This document shows, piece after piece, positions 6,129-12,949 of a stretch of 14,767 bases of DNA. The notes below the pieces were generated by a model. The model was not told the DNA's origin, searched no databases, and saw nothing but the letters and a program-made list of their open reading frames with translations. The stretch's first letter is position 1, and each line of letters starts with the position of its first letter. The stretch is from Chitinophagaceae bacterium (GTDB lineage Bacteria; Bacteroidota; Bacteroidia; Chitinophagales; Chitinophagaceae): positions 1 to 14,767 of the forward strand of contig CANHUK010000005.1 of assembly GCA_947463755.1 (NCBI GenBank). Direction: 5' to 3'. The position numbers and the translations under genes were made by a program.

Positions 6129-8363
6129 TTATTCTCCCGGCTTGTAGCGTTTTTCTGAAGCAGCGAGCACATCTTCGCGGTAGAACAGGACCTCCTTGAA
6201 TCGGCCTTCGGTGTACATGGCGGCCTGGTCTGAGAAGTGCCTGGAGGTCGGATCATTGCTGACCCCACCGGCAAGGACGGAACGGGCGCGGATGCGCGGA
6301 CCGAATTCGACGGCACAGACGAAACTATTTCCGCTGACGCCGTAGCGTTTCAATGTACCCGGCATCTTCCGGCTCACATAGGCCGGCAGGCATCCCCAGG
6401 TGGATGCGGTGAATGCGACGGGCAGACTGGGTTTCCGGTCATCATAGATCTCCCGGATATCACCGGTCAGCCGCTGGTATCGGTTATAACTACCCCAACT
6501 GACCTGCCAGGTTCCGAATTGTGCTTTCAACTCATGCAGCACTGCGGAGAGCGGCCTGAGCAGTTCCAGGGCATCGGCCGTGGCAGCGAACCGCTTTGTG
6601 ATGCTCACCTGGTCTGATTCTCCCTGTTCGATGTACACCCGTTGCAGCAGGGGATTTAATCGCTGACCCCATTCCACCGCCAGTGTGGTGGCTACGGATG
6701 CCGTATCGCATTGGTAATTCCAGTTGACCAGCAGTCCAATGGCCGATGCGAGGTCAGGGGAGAGGGTATCCGCGTTTACCCCGCGTTTTTGCCAGGCGGC
6801 GTACAATGCGGGCACCAGCACTTCGAAGGCAGTCAGCCGACGATCATAGCCGGCCACGATCAGTCCCTCGAGGGTAACATTTTTAAGGTCTTTCATGACC
6901 CTCACAGCATTCACGCCCCTGAAATTTTCGCCATCCGGCGCCATGTAGGGGGGATATACACGTTTGTCGGGACTCCACTGACCTGCGGCGGTGAACGGGG
7001 TGGAATTACAGTTCTGGATCCAACCGCCGGCGGGGTTGATGACCTTGACACAGGCATCGGCCTCATGTAATCCCTTCCATTCCGTGGCCCGCGTGCTGCC
7101 ATCGACGGGGCGACCCCAGTCGAAGGCTGTGTCCCGCACCGGCATGTAATTTCCATGCCAGTAGGCGATGTTGCCATTCCGATCAGCAAAGACCGTGTTA
7201 TTGGACGTATTACCCCGCAGGTCCATGACCTTTTTATAGTCCTCAAGCCCACGGGCCTTTGTGCGCATCCAGCTTTGGATCAGGCTGTTCATCGCCCGGT
7301 TGTAAGATCTCACACTCAGCCAGGTGTTTTCGTCTTCCTTGCCCAGTACCGGACCGTGATGGGTAGCGTAGGTCGTGAACACCCGGCTTTTGACGCCTCC
7401 CGGGGTCAGGTATTTCACTTCGATGGGTTTGACAGTAACGGGTCGATCGGCTCCATCATATCGGTAGAAGATCTTTCCGTCGCGGCGCAGGATCTGCTCC
7501 CGGTATACGTCGGACACGTCGGCATTGCTGGAGGTATGCATCCAACCGCAGTATTCGTTGAAGCCCTGGTAGATGAAAAATTGTCCCCAGGTGACGGCGC
7601 CGTAAGCGTGCAACCCTTCTTCACTCACCATCTGCACTTCCGGCCGGAAGTAGAAGGTCGTGTGCGGGTTGATGTACAACATCGCGCGACCGGAGGCGGA
7701 CAGTGAAGGGGCGATGGCAAATCCATTGGAACCCAGGGTTTCTTTGACCGACTGTTGTTCGAGTAAGTTCACTTTTGCCACGCGCTGACCGGTATGGAAG
7801 GCCTTCACATCCGGTGCACCGAGGTTGCCTGTGCTGATGGCGCCAATGCTGCCATCCGTCCAAAGCAATGGATACCAGGGCTTGAAATGCGTCAGCAGTC
7901 GCGGTTTCACTTCGGGGTGGCGCTGGAGGTAGTAGTTGATGCCGTCCGCCCAGGCATCCAACAATGCGCGCAGCCAGGTCGGACCCTTCCGATAATCTTC
8001 GACGGCTCCCGCTGAATCGATGATCTGCCGGATATAGAGGTCCTTCCAGATATCCGATTCCCCGTTGACCTCTGCGAGTCTGCCCAGTTTTTCCACGTAG
8101 TTCATTTCCACCCGCGGGAAATCATCCTCGCACTGGGCGTAGATCAATCCAAAGACGGCATCCGCATCTGATTTTCCGTACACATGTGGCACGCCCCAGG
8201 TATCGCGGATGATCTCGACGCGGGCTGCCCGCTCGCTCCAGCGCTTCATTTCTGCCGGCGACTGTCCCCGGCTCAACAGCGGTGTCATCGTCAGGATCAG
8301 GATGCCCAGTTGCATGAGTCGGCGGCGGACCCCACCTTTGCGTATGTCTTCCATGGAATTCAT
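6129..8363 (-). CDS. Penicillin-acylase-family Ntn hydrolase (PF01804), exported
   Basis: The product is 744 residues from the ATG at 8363. I chose this start because a signal-peptide-like N-terminus follows (basic RKGGVRRR, then LMQLGILILTMTPLLSRG, residues 8-33) and GGAAAAG lies just upstream on the coding strand; the ATG at 8354 is the alternative. The chain matches penicillin/aculeacin-type acylases: IIRDTWGVPHVYG (51-63) opens the alpha part, and G211-S212-N-G-F is the autocatalytic cleavage site. S212 becomes the N-terminal nucleophile of the beta subunit. The beta part continues with SASGRAMLYINPH (222-234) and a QGFNEYCGWMHT block (264-275) in which N267 is a candidate oxyanion residue. 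Such enzymes mature in the periplasm and cleave amides such as beta-lactam side chains, acyl-homoserine lactones or cyclic lipopeptides; which applies here cannot be told. Length is normal for the family. It is divergent from the methyltransferase and upstream of a serine hydrolase on the same strand. Confidence 0.92.
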   Translation of the reverse strand: MNSMEDIRKGGVRRRLMQLGILILTMTPLLSRGQSPAEMKRWSERAARVEIIRDTWGVPHVYGKSDADAVFGLIYAQCEDDFPRVEMNYVEKLGRLAEVNGESDIWKDLYIRQIIDSAGAVEDYRKGPTWLRALLDAWADGINYYLQRHPEVKPRLLTHFKPWYPLLWTDGSIGAISTGNLGAPDVKAFHTGQRVAKVNLLEQQSVKETLGSNGFAIAPSLSASGRAMLYINPHTTFYFRPEVQMVSEEGLHAYGAVTWGQFFIYQGFNEYCGWMHTSSNADVSDVYREQILRRDGKIFYRYDGADRPVTVKPIEVKYLTPGGVKSRVFTTYATHHGPVLGKEDENTWLSVRSYNRAMNSLIQSWMRTKARGLEDYKKVMDLRGNTSNNTVFADRNGNIAYWHGNYMPVRDTAFDWGRPVDGSTRATEWKGLHEADACVKVINPAGGWIQNCNSTPFTAAGQWSPDKRVYPPYMAPDGENFRGVNAVRVMKDLKNVTLEGLIVAGYDRRLTAFEVLVPALYAAWQKRGVNADTLSPDLASAIGLLVNWNYQCDTASVATTLAVEWGQRLNPLLQRVYIEQGESDQVSITKRFAATADALELLRPLSAVLHELKAQFGTWQVSWGSYNRYQRLTGDIREIYDDRKPSLPVAFTASTWGCLPAYVSRKMPGTLKRYGVSGNSFVCAVEFGPRIRARSVLAGGVSNDPTSRHFSDQAAMYTEGRFKEVLFYREDVLAASEKRYKPGE

Positions 8364-8397
8364 TGTCTTTTCCGAAGATAAGTCAAAGCCCTCGTCG
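8364..8397. promoter_or_regulatory. Very short divergent gap between acylase and methyltransferase starts
   Basis: Only 34 bases separate the chosen starts of two divergent genes. On the acylase side, GGAAAAG precedes the ATG at 8363 and may act as a weak ribosome binding site. No convincing -33/-7 pair fits inside the gap for either direction, so at least one promoter must lie within the opposite gene's 5' coding region. If the methyltransferase starts at 8353 the genes overlap by 11 bases; if at 8422 the gap is 58 bases. Confidence 0.35.
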
Positions 8398-9048
8398 ATG
8401 GTCGCATGCGCATGGCGGAACATGCGATTTGCTGACAGAACCGTGGGCTTGTATGTGCCGGATGCCGGATCTGTCAAGGCGGCATATGACATGAAGCTCC
8501 AACAGGGGACGGAGGTGCTGTTTCCATATTGGGCACATCTCTGGCCTGCTTCCCGCGCCATCTGTGAAATGCTGGCGGAATCCCCATGGATGGTTGAAGG
8601 GAAACGCGTACTGGAGATCGCGGCCGGATTGGGGCTTCCTTCCCTTTTTGTGGCGGAGATGGCGGCCAGCGTCTGCTGTTCCGACCGGTCCGCCGAGGCG
8701 ATGGCCCTGGCACAGGCATCCGTCGAACGGAACCACATCCGCAATGTCCAAACAATGGTGATCGACTGGAAGCATCTTCCGTCTGAACTGCCTTACGACC
8801 TGGTCCTGCTGAGCGACGTGAACTATGATCCGGACGACCTGGATGATCTGCGCGTGCTATTCGATCGATTGCTGAAGGCGGGTGTTTCCATCATTTTGTC
8901 GACGCCGGAACGCATCGTGGCGGCCGACCTCTTGAATGATCTGCTGCCCTTCGTTCGCTTACGACGTCAATATGAACCTGAGCCGGGCAGGAACATCCAC
9001 GTACTTTGCCTGGCTCAGTCGGAGGAAGGTTTCACCAGCAATCGGTGA
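8398..9048 (+). CDS. Class I SAM-dependent methyltransferase (PF10294/METTL21-like)
   Basis: From the ATG at 8398 the product is 216 residues with no signal peptide or membrane segment, so it is cytoplasmic. It begins with a short cap (RTVGLYVPDAGSV, 14-26) and the block FPYWAHLWPAS (42-52), characteristic of METTL21/Nnt1-like protein or small-molecule methyltransferases. Motif I is VLEIAAGLGLPS (71-82), D96 in CCSDRS should bind the SAM ribose, and the post-II acidic motif with LVLLSDVNYD (135-144) resembles the DxxY-like signature of protein lysine methyltransferases. The substrate is unknown. The start is uncertain: the frame is open back to 8209, but that stretch is antisense to the acylase signal peptide and looks like non-coding shadow. 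ATGs at 8353 and 8422 are the alternatives and none has a strong ribosome binding site. Its last 34 bases overlap the 3' end of the convergent gene. Confidence 0.83.
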   Translation: MVACAWRNMRFADRTVGLYVPDAGSVKAAYDMKLQQGTEVLFPYWAHLWPASRAICEMLAESPWMVEGKRVLEIAAGLGLPSLFVAEMAASVCCSDRSAEAMALAQASVERNHIRNVQTMVIDWKHLPSELPYDLVLLSDVNYDPDDLDDLRVLFDRLLKAGVSIILSTPERIVAADLLNDLLPFVRLRRQYEPEPGRNIHVLCLAQSEEGFTSNR

Positions 9049-9455
9049 AATCGTTCGAGTTCCTGCCGTTCTACGGGTGTCAATGGTTCCATCTTCTCAA
9101 TTTTCTGCCCCAGGATCTTCACCATCCGGTGTTCCGGGTATTTCTCGAGGATATCCCGGATCAATTTCCCGGCGGATTCATCTTTCTCATAGATGGGAGA
9201 ATGTACCGGCGCTTCTGATCTGAAGCGATATGGTTTTTTGCGGATCTCCGCTTCCAGGGTGGCTCTTTGGGCGTCCGTGATGGCGGGTACCTTTTCTGCC
9301 TTGCCCAGGAGACCCTCCATTTGCTTGCGGCTCAGCCCGCCCAAGTCATGGTATTGCCGGTACAGCCCCTTGAGGAATGCATTGTCCGGATAGTGATCGA
9401 TGGCGAGGAGGATCACATCGTTGAGGACATCCACATCGGGTTTCTTTCGGTACAT
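9015..9455 (-). CDS. Conserved-looking hypothetical protein with an internal duplication
   Basis: I do not recognise this 146-residue protein. It is rich in charged residues and predicted helix, with no signal peptide, membrane span or cysteine, so it is probably cytoplasmic. Two halves resemble each other without gaps at an offset of 84 residues: IDHYPDNAFLKGL (19-31) with LEKYPEHRMVKIL (103-115), then LS at 41-42 with LT at 125-126 and L49 with L133. A central TDAQRATLEAEI (60-71) loosely recalls LTPVERQEL (125-133). The start is 28 bases after the ybbP-like stop on the same strand, so it is probably the last gene of the ybbA-ybbP operon, although no Shine-Dalgarno sequence is visible. Its 3' end overlaps the convergent methyltransferase by 34 bases. 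It is judged real because of its position, the repeat structure and the clean fit between flanking genes. Confidence 0.72.
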   Translation of the reverse strand: MYRKKPDVDVLNDVILLAIDHYPDNAFLKGLYRQYHDLGGLSRKQMEGLLGKAEKVPAITDAQRATLEAEIRKKPYRFRSEAPVHSPIYEKDESAGKLIRDILEKYPEHRMVKILGQKIEKMEPLTPVERQELERFHRLLVKPSSD

Positions 9456-9483
9456 AGGTCATGAATTGATGGGTTCATTGGGC

Positions 9484-12036
9484 TCATGAGGCATCCCGCA
9501 AGACTTCGAGTGGTGGTCGGTTCACCACCTGTCGGCTGTTGGTCATGCCGATCCCGACCGTGAGCAGGCATACGCCGGCGAACACGCCGAGCACGGGCAG
9601 CCAATCCGGCCGGAACGTGGTGTCGAAGACCTGTTCTGCCAGGATCCAGCTGCCGCCCATGGCCAGCAGTATGCCTGTCAGCGCCGCCAGGGCCCCCAGC
9701 ATCAGGTATTCGATGGCGGTGATCGCAAGGATCTGCCGGCGACTGGCCCCGATGGTGCGCAGCAGCACACTTTCACGTATCCGCTGGTATTTACTGATGA
9801 GTACGGATGCGATGAGCACGACGATCCCCGTGGCCATGCAATACAAGGCCATGAAGCGAATGACGAAACCGATCTTGTCGAGCAGGGCGGATACGACATC
9901 CAGGACCAACCCCAGGTCTATGATGGAGACATTCGGAAAGGCTTTCACCACGGCCTGCTGGTACCTGGCGGAGTGTTCGGGTGACTCAACGCGACTCACG
10001 AGAACATGGAATTTTGGTGCTTTTTCCAGTACCCCTGCCGGGAAGAGTACCAGGAAATTCGTCTGGATGCGGTTCCATTCCACCTGCCGCAGACTGCCCA
10101 CGATGGTCGCCATGGGCGTACCCTGCACATCAAAGGTCAGCGTGTCTCCGATGCGGATGCCGTTGCGTTTTGCCAGTCCTTCTTCCACGGATATCCCGGG
10201 CGGTTGCGACTTATCTTTCCAGACGCCTGTCCATGTTCCCTTTCGGATCCGTTCGGAAGACACCAGGGTATCCCTGTACGTTACCCGGTACTCGCGGTTG
10301 AATAGCCAGGGTCTCATGGGCAGGCTTGAATCCCTTCGCAGGCTATCGATATTGATCCGATTCACAGACTTCAACCGCATGGTCACGATGGGCACCGTTC
10401 CGGAAACATCCAGTCCCTCCCGCTTTGAAATGGCTACGATGGAGTCGCGCTGGGTTTCCTGGATGTCGAAAACTACAATGTTTGGCTGGGCTCCGGAAGT
10501 GGAGACCTTCACTCTGTCGAGCAGGATCGTCTGGATGAAGAGCACCGTGCAAAAAAGTGCCGTGCCCAGGCCGATGGACATGAGCAAGACCAGCGTTTGG
10601 TTCTGGGGTCGATAGAGGTTGGCCAGGCCTTGACGCCAAACATAGGGCCAGCCTCCGGGGAAGAATTTTTTCACCGCCCACATCAACAGCCGGGCGAACC
10701 CTGCCAGCACCAGGAAGGCAACAACGATCGCCAGCGTGAAGTATAGTGAGGGCAGTACTTGCCGGATCTGCAGCCAGCTAAAGCCCCAGATGAAGGCCAG
10801 CATGAGGAGGTACACCAGCAGACTGGTCAGTCGATCCCCCTTGTCGGCCTGGAATTCCATGCGCAGCGTGTTCAGCGGAGAAATACGACGGATGGACAAC
10901 AGCGGGGCCAGCGCAAATAGTATTGAGATGATCAGTCCAAGGCCCAATCCCGACCCGATGGCCTGCCAGGAGATCCTGGCTTCCACGCTCACGGGCAGGA
11001 TATCTTTCAACAGCACAGGCAGGTAGAACTGGAGGGCGGATCCCAGCACCGACCCTGCCAGAGACCCCAGCCCACCAAAGGCCAGGATCTGGAACAGATA
11101 GATCAGAAAGGCCTGACGCGATGTGGCACCCAGGCATCGCAGGATCGCGATGGTTCCGATCTTTTCCCGGATGTACACATGAATGGCGCTGGCTACGCCG
11201 ATGCAGCCCAGCAGCAGGGCCACGAAACCGATGAGCGAGAGGAATCGTCCGACATCCCGGAAGGAGCGGCTGGTCTGTTCCTGTTGTCGCTCGATGGTGG
11301 TGAGTTCGTAGCCGGCTTCCTCGATGCGGTCTTCGATGCGTTCCGTCAGTGATGTGATATCCGTTTTCCGGTCGAATTTGATAAAGCGGGAATGATTGAT
11401 CCTGCTGCCGAACTGTTCGAGACCGGTGCCGGGCAGGTATCGCATCGGCATGAAGATCACGGGTGCCACCGCACTGGTGAGACCCGTTTGTCCGGGTGCC
11501 GATTCAAGCATTCCTGCGATCCGGAACACAGTCATCCCCAATTGCACGGAGTCACCCACTTTACCATCAAACTGCAGCAGCAGGCCCTTGTCCACCAGGA
11601 TCTCCTGTTGATTGCGGAAACTCCTGCCGGCCGAGGCCGGGATCGTCTTGAGTTGTCCGTAGAAAGGGAAATCCCCTTCCAATGCCCGCACTTGTACCAG
11701 CCTTGCACCTCCTGATCTGAGGAACAGGGCCATGGACGGGAAGCTTTTCTGGGCGGCCCGGCGATCTCCCAGGGAGTCGGCAAGTTTACCGATGTTTTCG
11801 TTGAGGGGTTTGTTACCGGAGATGACGATGTCTGCACCCACCAGTTCTGCTGCCTGTCGTTCGATCTCGGACCGGAGGCTGTCGCTCAGCGATTGCACCG
11901 AAACCAGTGCTGCAATGCCAAGGATGATGGATGAGATGAAGAGGAAGAGTCTCGACCGGTTCCGGCGACTATCGCGCCAGGCCATGCTGAGCAGCCATGC
12001 GACCGAGGGACCGGACTGTCTGGAAGATCCAATCAT
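9484..12036 (-). CDS. ybbP: YbbP-like FtsX/MacB-type ABC transporter permease
   Basis: The 850-residue integral membrane protein has about ten predicted transmembrane helices. TM1 is near residues 30-48, followed by a large extracytoplasmic domain (about 50-260). Three helices follow (265-287, 308-340, 358-380), then two central ones (404-422, 431-455), TM7 (about 482-506), a second soluble domain, and three C-terminal helices. Both FtsX-type cytoplasmic elbows are visible: IREKIGTIAILRCLGATSRQ (289-308) and the matching RIRESVLLRTIGASRRQ near the C-terminus. This layout of two FtsX cores plus two extra helices is that of E. coli YbbP (about 800 residues). The family belongs to the mechanotransmission (type VII) ABC group, which transmits ATP-driven motion across the membrane rather than carrying substrate through it. 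The ATPase gene ends 19 bases upstream, and the divergent esterase gene supports assignment to the YbbAP-TesA group rather than to LolCDE or MacB. Confidence 0.92.
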   Translation of the reverse strand: MIGSSRQSGPSVAWLLSMAWRDSRRNRSRLFLFISSIILGIAALVSVQSLSDSLRSEIERQAAELVGADIVISGNKPLNENIGKLADSLGDRRAAQKSFPSMALFLRSGGARLVQVRALEGDFPFYGQLKTIPASAGRSFRNQQEILVDKGLLLQFDGKVGDSVQLGMTVFRIAGMLESAPGQTGLTSAVAPVIFMPMRYLPGTGLEQFGSRINHSRFIKFDRKTDITSLTERIEDRIEEAGYELTTIERQQEQTSRSFRDVGRFLSLIGFVALLLGCIGVASAIHVYIREKIGTIAILRCLGATSRQAFLIYLFQILAFGGLGSLAGSVLGSALQFYLPVLLKDILPVSVEARISWQAIGSGLGLGLIISILFALAPLLSIRRISPLNTLRMEFQADKGDRLTSLLVYLLMLAFIWGFSWLQIRQVLPSLYFTLAIVVAFLVLAGFARLLMWAVKKFFPGGWPYVWRQGLANLYRPQNQTLVLLMSIGLGTALFCTVLFIQTILLDRVKVSTSGAQPNIVVFDIQETQRDSIVAISKREGLDVSGTVPIVTMRLKSVNRINIDSLRRDSSLPMRPWLFNREYRVTYRDTLVSSERIRKGTWTGVWKDKSQPPGISVEEGLAKRNGIRIGDTLTFDVQGTPMATIVGSLRQVEWNRIQTNFLVLFPAGVLEKAPKFHVLVSRVESPEHSARYQQAVVKAFPNVSIIDLGLVLDVVSALLDKIGFVIRFMALYCMATGIVVLIASVLISKYQRIRESVLLRTIGASRRQILAITAIEYLMLGALAALTGILLAMGGSWILAEQVFDTTFRPDWLPVLGVFAGVCLLTVGIGMTNSRQVVNRPPLEVLRDAS

Positions 12037-12055
12037 GTGAGGGTGTTAATGCGGT

Positions 12056-12757
12056 TCAGATGGATGCTGTTTGCCGGTCTGTGGCAAGATCAGAGACCAC
12101 TTTCCCGCCTTTCAGGGCAATGATCCGCCCGGTTTTCGCTGCCAGTTCCGGGTTGTGTGTCACTACAATGAGGGTGGTGCCGGCCTCCCGGTTCAGGTCG
12201 AACAGCAACTTTTCGATGAGTTCGCTGTTTTCTGCATCCAGGTTGCCTGTGGGTTCGTCAGCGAAGAGGATCCGGGGCCGGTTGGAGAAGGCCCTCGCGA
12301 TGGACACACGTTGTTGCTCGCCACCGCTGAGCTGGACGGGATAGTGGTCTTTCCTGTTCGCGAGTCCTACCTTGGCCAGGAGATCCAGGGCATGCGAACG
12401 GATGTTTTTCAATCCCTGCAGTTCCATCGGCACCATCACGTTTTCAAGGGCCGTCAGCGTAGGCAGCAGCTGGAAGTTCTGGAAAACAAATCCCACGAAT
12501 TCGTTCCGCACCCTTGCACGACGATCTTCATCCAAAGATTCCAGTGAGATGTTATTGAGTTGGATGCTGCCCTCGGTTGGACGGTCCAGCCCTGCACAAA
12601 GACCCAGCAAGGTGGTCTTGCCGCTGCCGCTGGGTCCGATGATGGCTACCGTATCGCCGGAATGGATATCGAAATGGATGTCGTCGAGCACCTTCAGCCG
12701 GTGTTCGCCATGTCCGTAGGCCTTAGAGACGTGGGAAAGAGAAAGGATGGTATCCAT
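12056..12757 (-). CDS. ybbA: YbbA/LolD-like ABC transporter ATP-binding protein
   Basis: From the ATG at 12757 the product is 233 residues, a complete single nucleotide-binding domain. Walker A is GPSGSGKT (41-48), the Q-loop glutamine is Q93, the signature is LSGGEQQR (143-150), Walker B is ILFADEP (163-169) with catalytic E168, and the switch histidine is H201 in VVTHNPE. The signature and the VFQNFQLLPTLTALENV segment are those of the LolD/MacB/YbbA group, which pairs with FtsX-like permeases. The frame also opens at 12808, adding 17 residues (MHRKASGNGPPAKFDFS); I prefer 12757 because the family normally begins directly with the first beta strand, although AGGGTGA just before 12808 could serve as a ribosome binding site. 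It is the first gene of the operon with the permease and is divergent from tesA. Confidence 0.92.
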   Translation of the reverse strand: MDTILSLSHVSKAYGHGEHRLKVLDDIHFDIHSGDTVAIIGPSGSGKTTLLGLCAGLDRPTEGSIQLNNISLESLDEDRRARVRNEFVGFVFQNFQLLPTLTALENVMVPMELQGLKNIRSHALDLLAKVGLANRKDHYPVQLSGGEQQRVSIARAFSNRPRILFADEPTGNLDAENSELIEKLLFDLNREAGTTLIVVTHNPELAAKTGRIIALKGGKVVSDLATDRQTASI

Positions 12758-12949
12758 GGAAAAATCAAATTTGGCAGGTGGTCCGTTACCGGAAGCTTTC
12801 CTGTGCATTCACCCTGGAATCGGCAGAACTGCCGACGGGTTCAAATGCAAATTCGAACGCTTCCTGCGGCTTTCCGCGCTGTTTAAGACATAAAATTACC
12901 TCAATTTTGAAGGATGCGCCGGAAAGCGCCTTATTTCCAAGGATCAAAC
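12758..12949. promoter_or_regulatory. Divergent control region between ybbA-like and tesA-like genes
   Basis: This 192-base non-coding gap (141 bases if the ATPase starts at 12808) must hold promoters for both directions. It contains an AT-rich stretch around 12885-12910, unlike the GC-rich surroundings. On the - strand this stretch reads TAATTTTA, one base from the Bacteroidota -7 consensus TAnnTTTG. A six-base inverted repeat, AAAATT at 12892-12897 and AATTTT at 12903-12908, is centred there, and a GC-rich 16-base dyad lies at 12820-12835. An AAGGA at 12939-12943, six bases before the tesA ATG, is the clearest Shine-Dalgarno sequence in the window. The promoter positions themselves are inferred. 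Confidence 0.5.
12820..12835. repeat. 16-base imperfect palindrome, candidate operator
   Basis: TCGGCAG, a two-base AA centre, and CTGCCGA form seven-base perfectly complementary arms. The two-base centre is too small for a hairpin loop without opening a pair, so a protein-binding dyad is more likely than a terminator, and no T-run follows on either strand. It sits between the divergent ybbA-like and tesA-like genes, 12 bases upstream of the alternative ATPase start at 12808. A role as operator is inferred from symmetry and position only. Confidence 0.4.

Noticed and set aside
8209..8397. Upstream extension of the methyltransferase frame
   Set aside because: Antisense to the acylase signal peptide and start; the added residues (arginine and serine rich) do not match the family N-terminus.
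8364..8744. Upstream extension of the acylase frame by 127 codons
   Set aside because: It would place the signal peptide in the middle of the protein and is antisense to the methyltransferase motif region, so it is a shadow of that gene.
9539..10615. Open frame of 358 codons on the + strand
   Set aside because: It lies wholly antisense to the ybbP-like permease, whose frame has clear FtsX motifs and helices. The antisense product is low-complexity (rich in S, T, R, M, P) with no recognisable domain.
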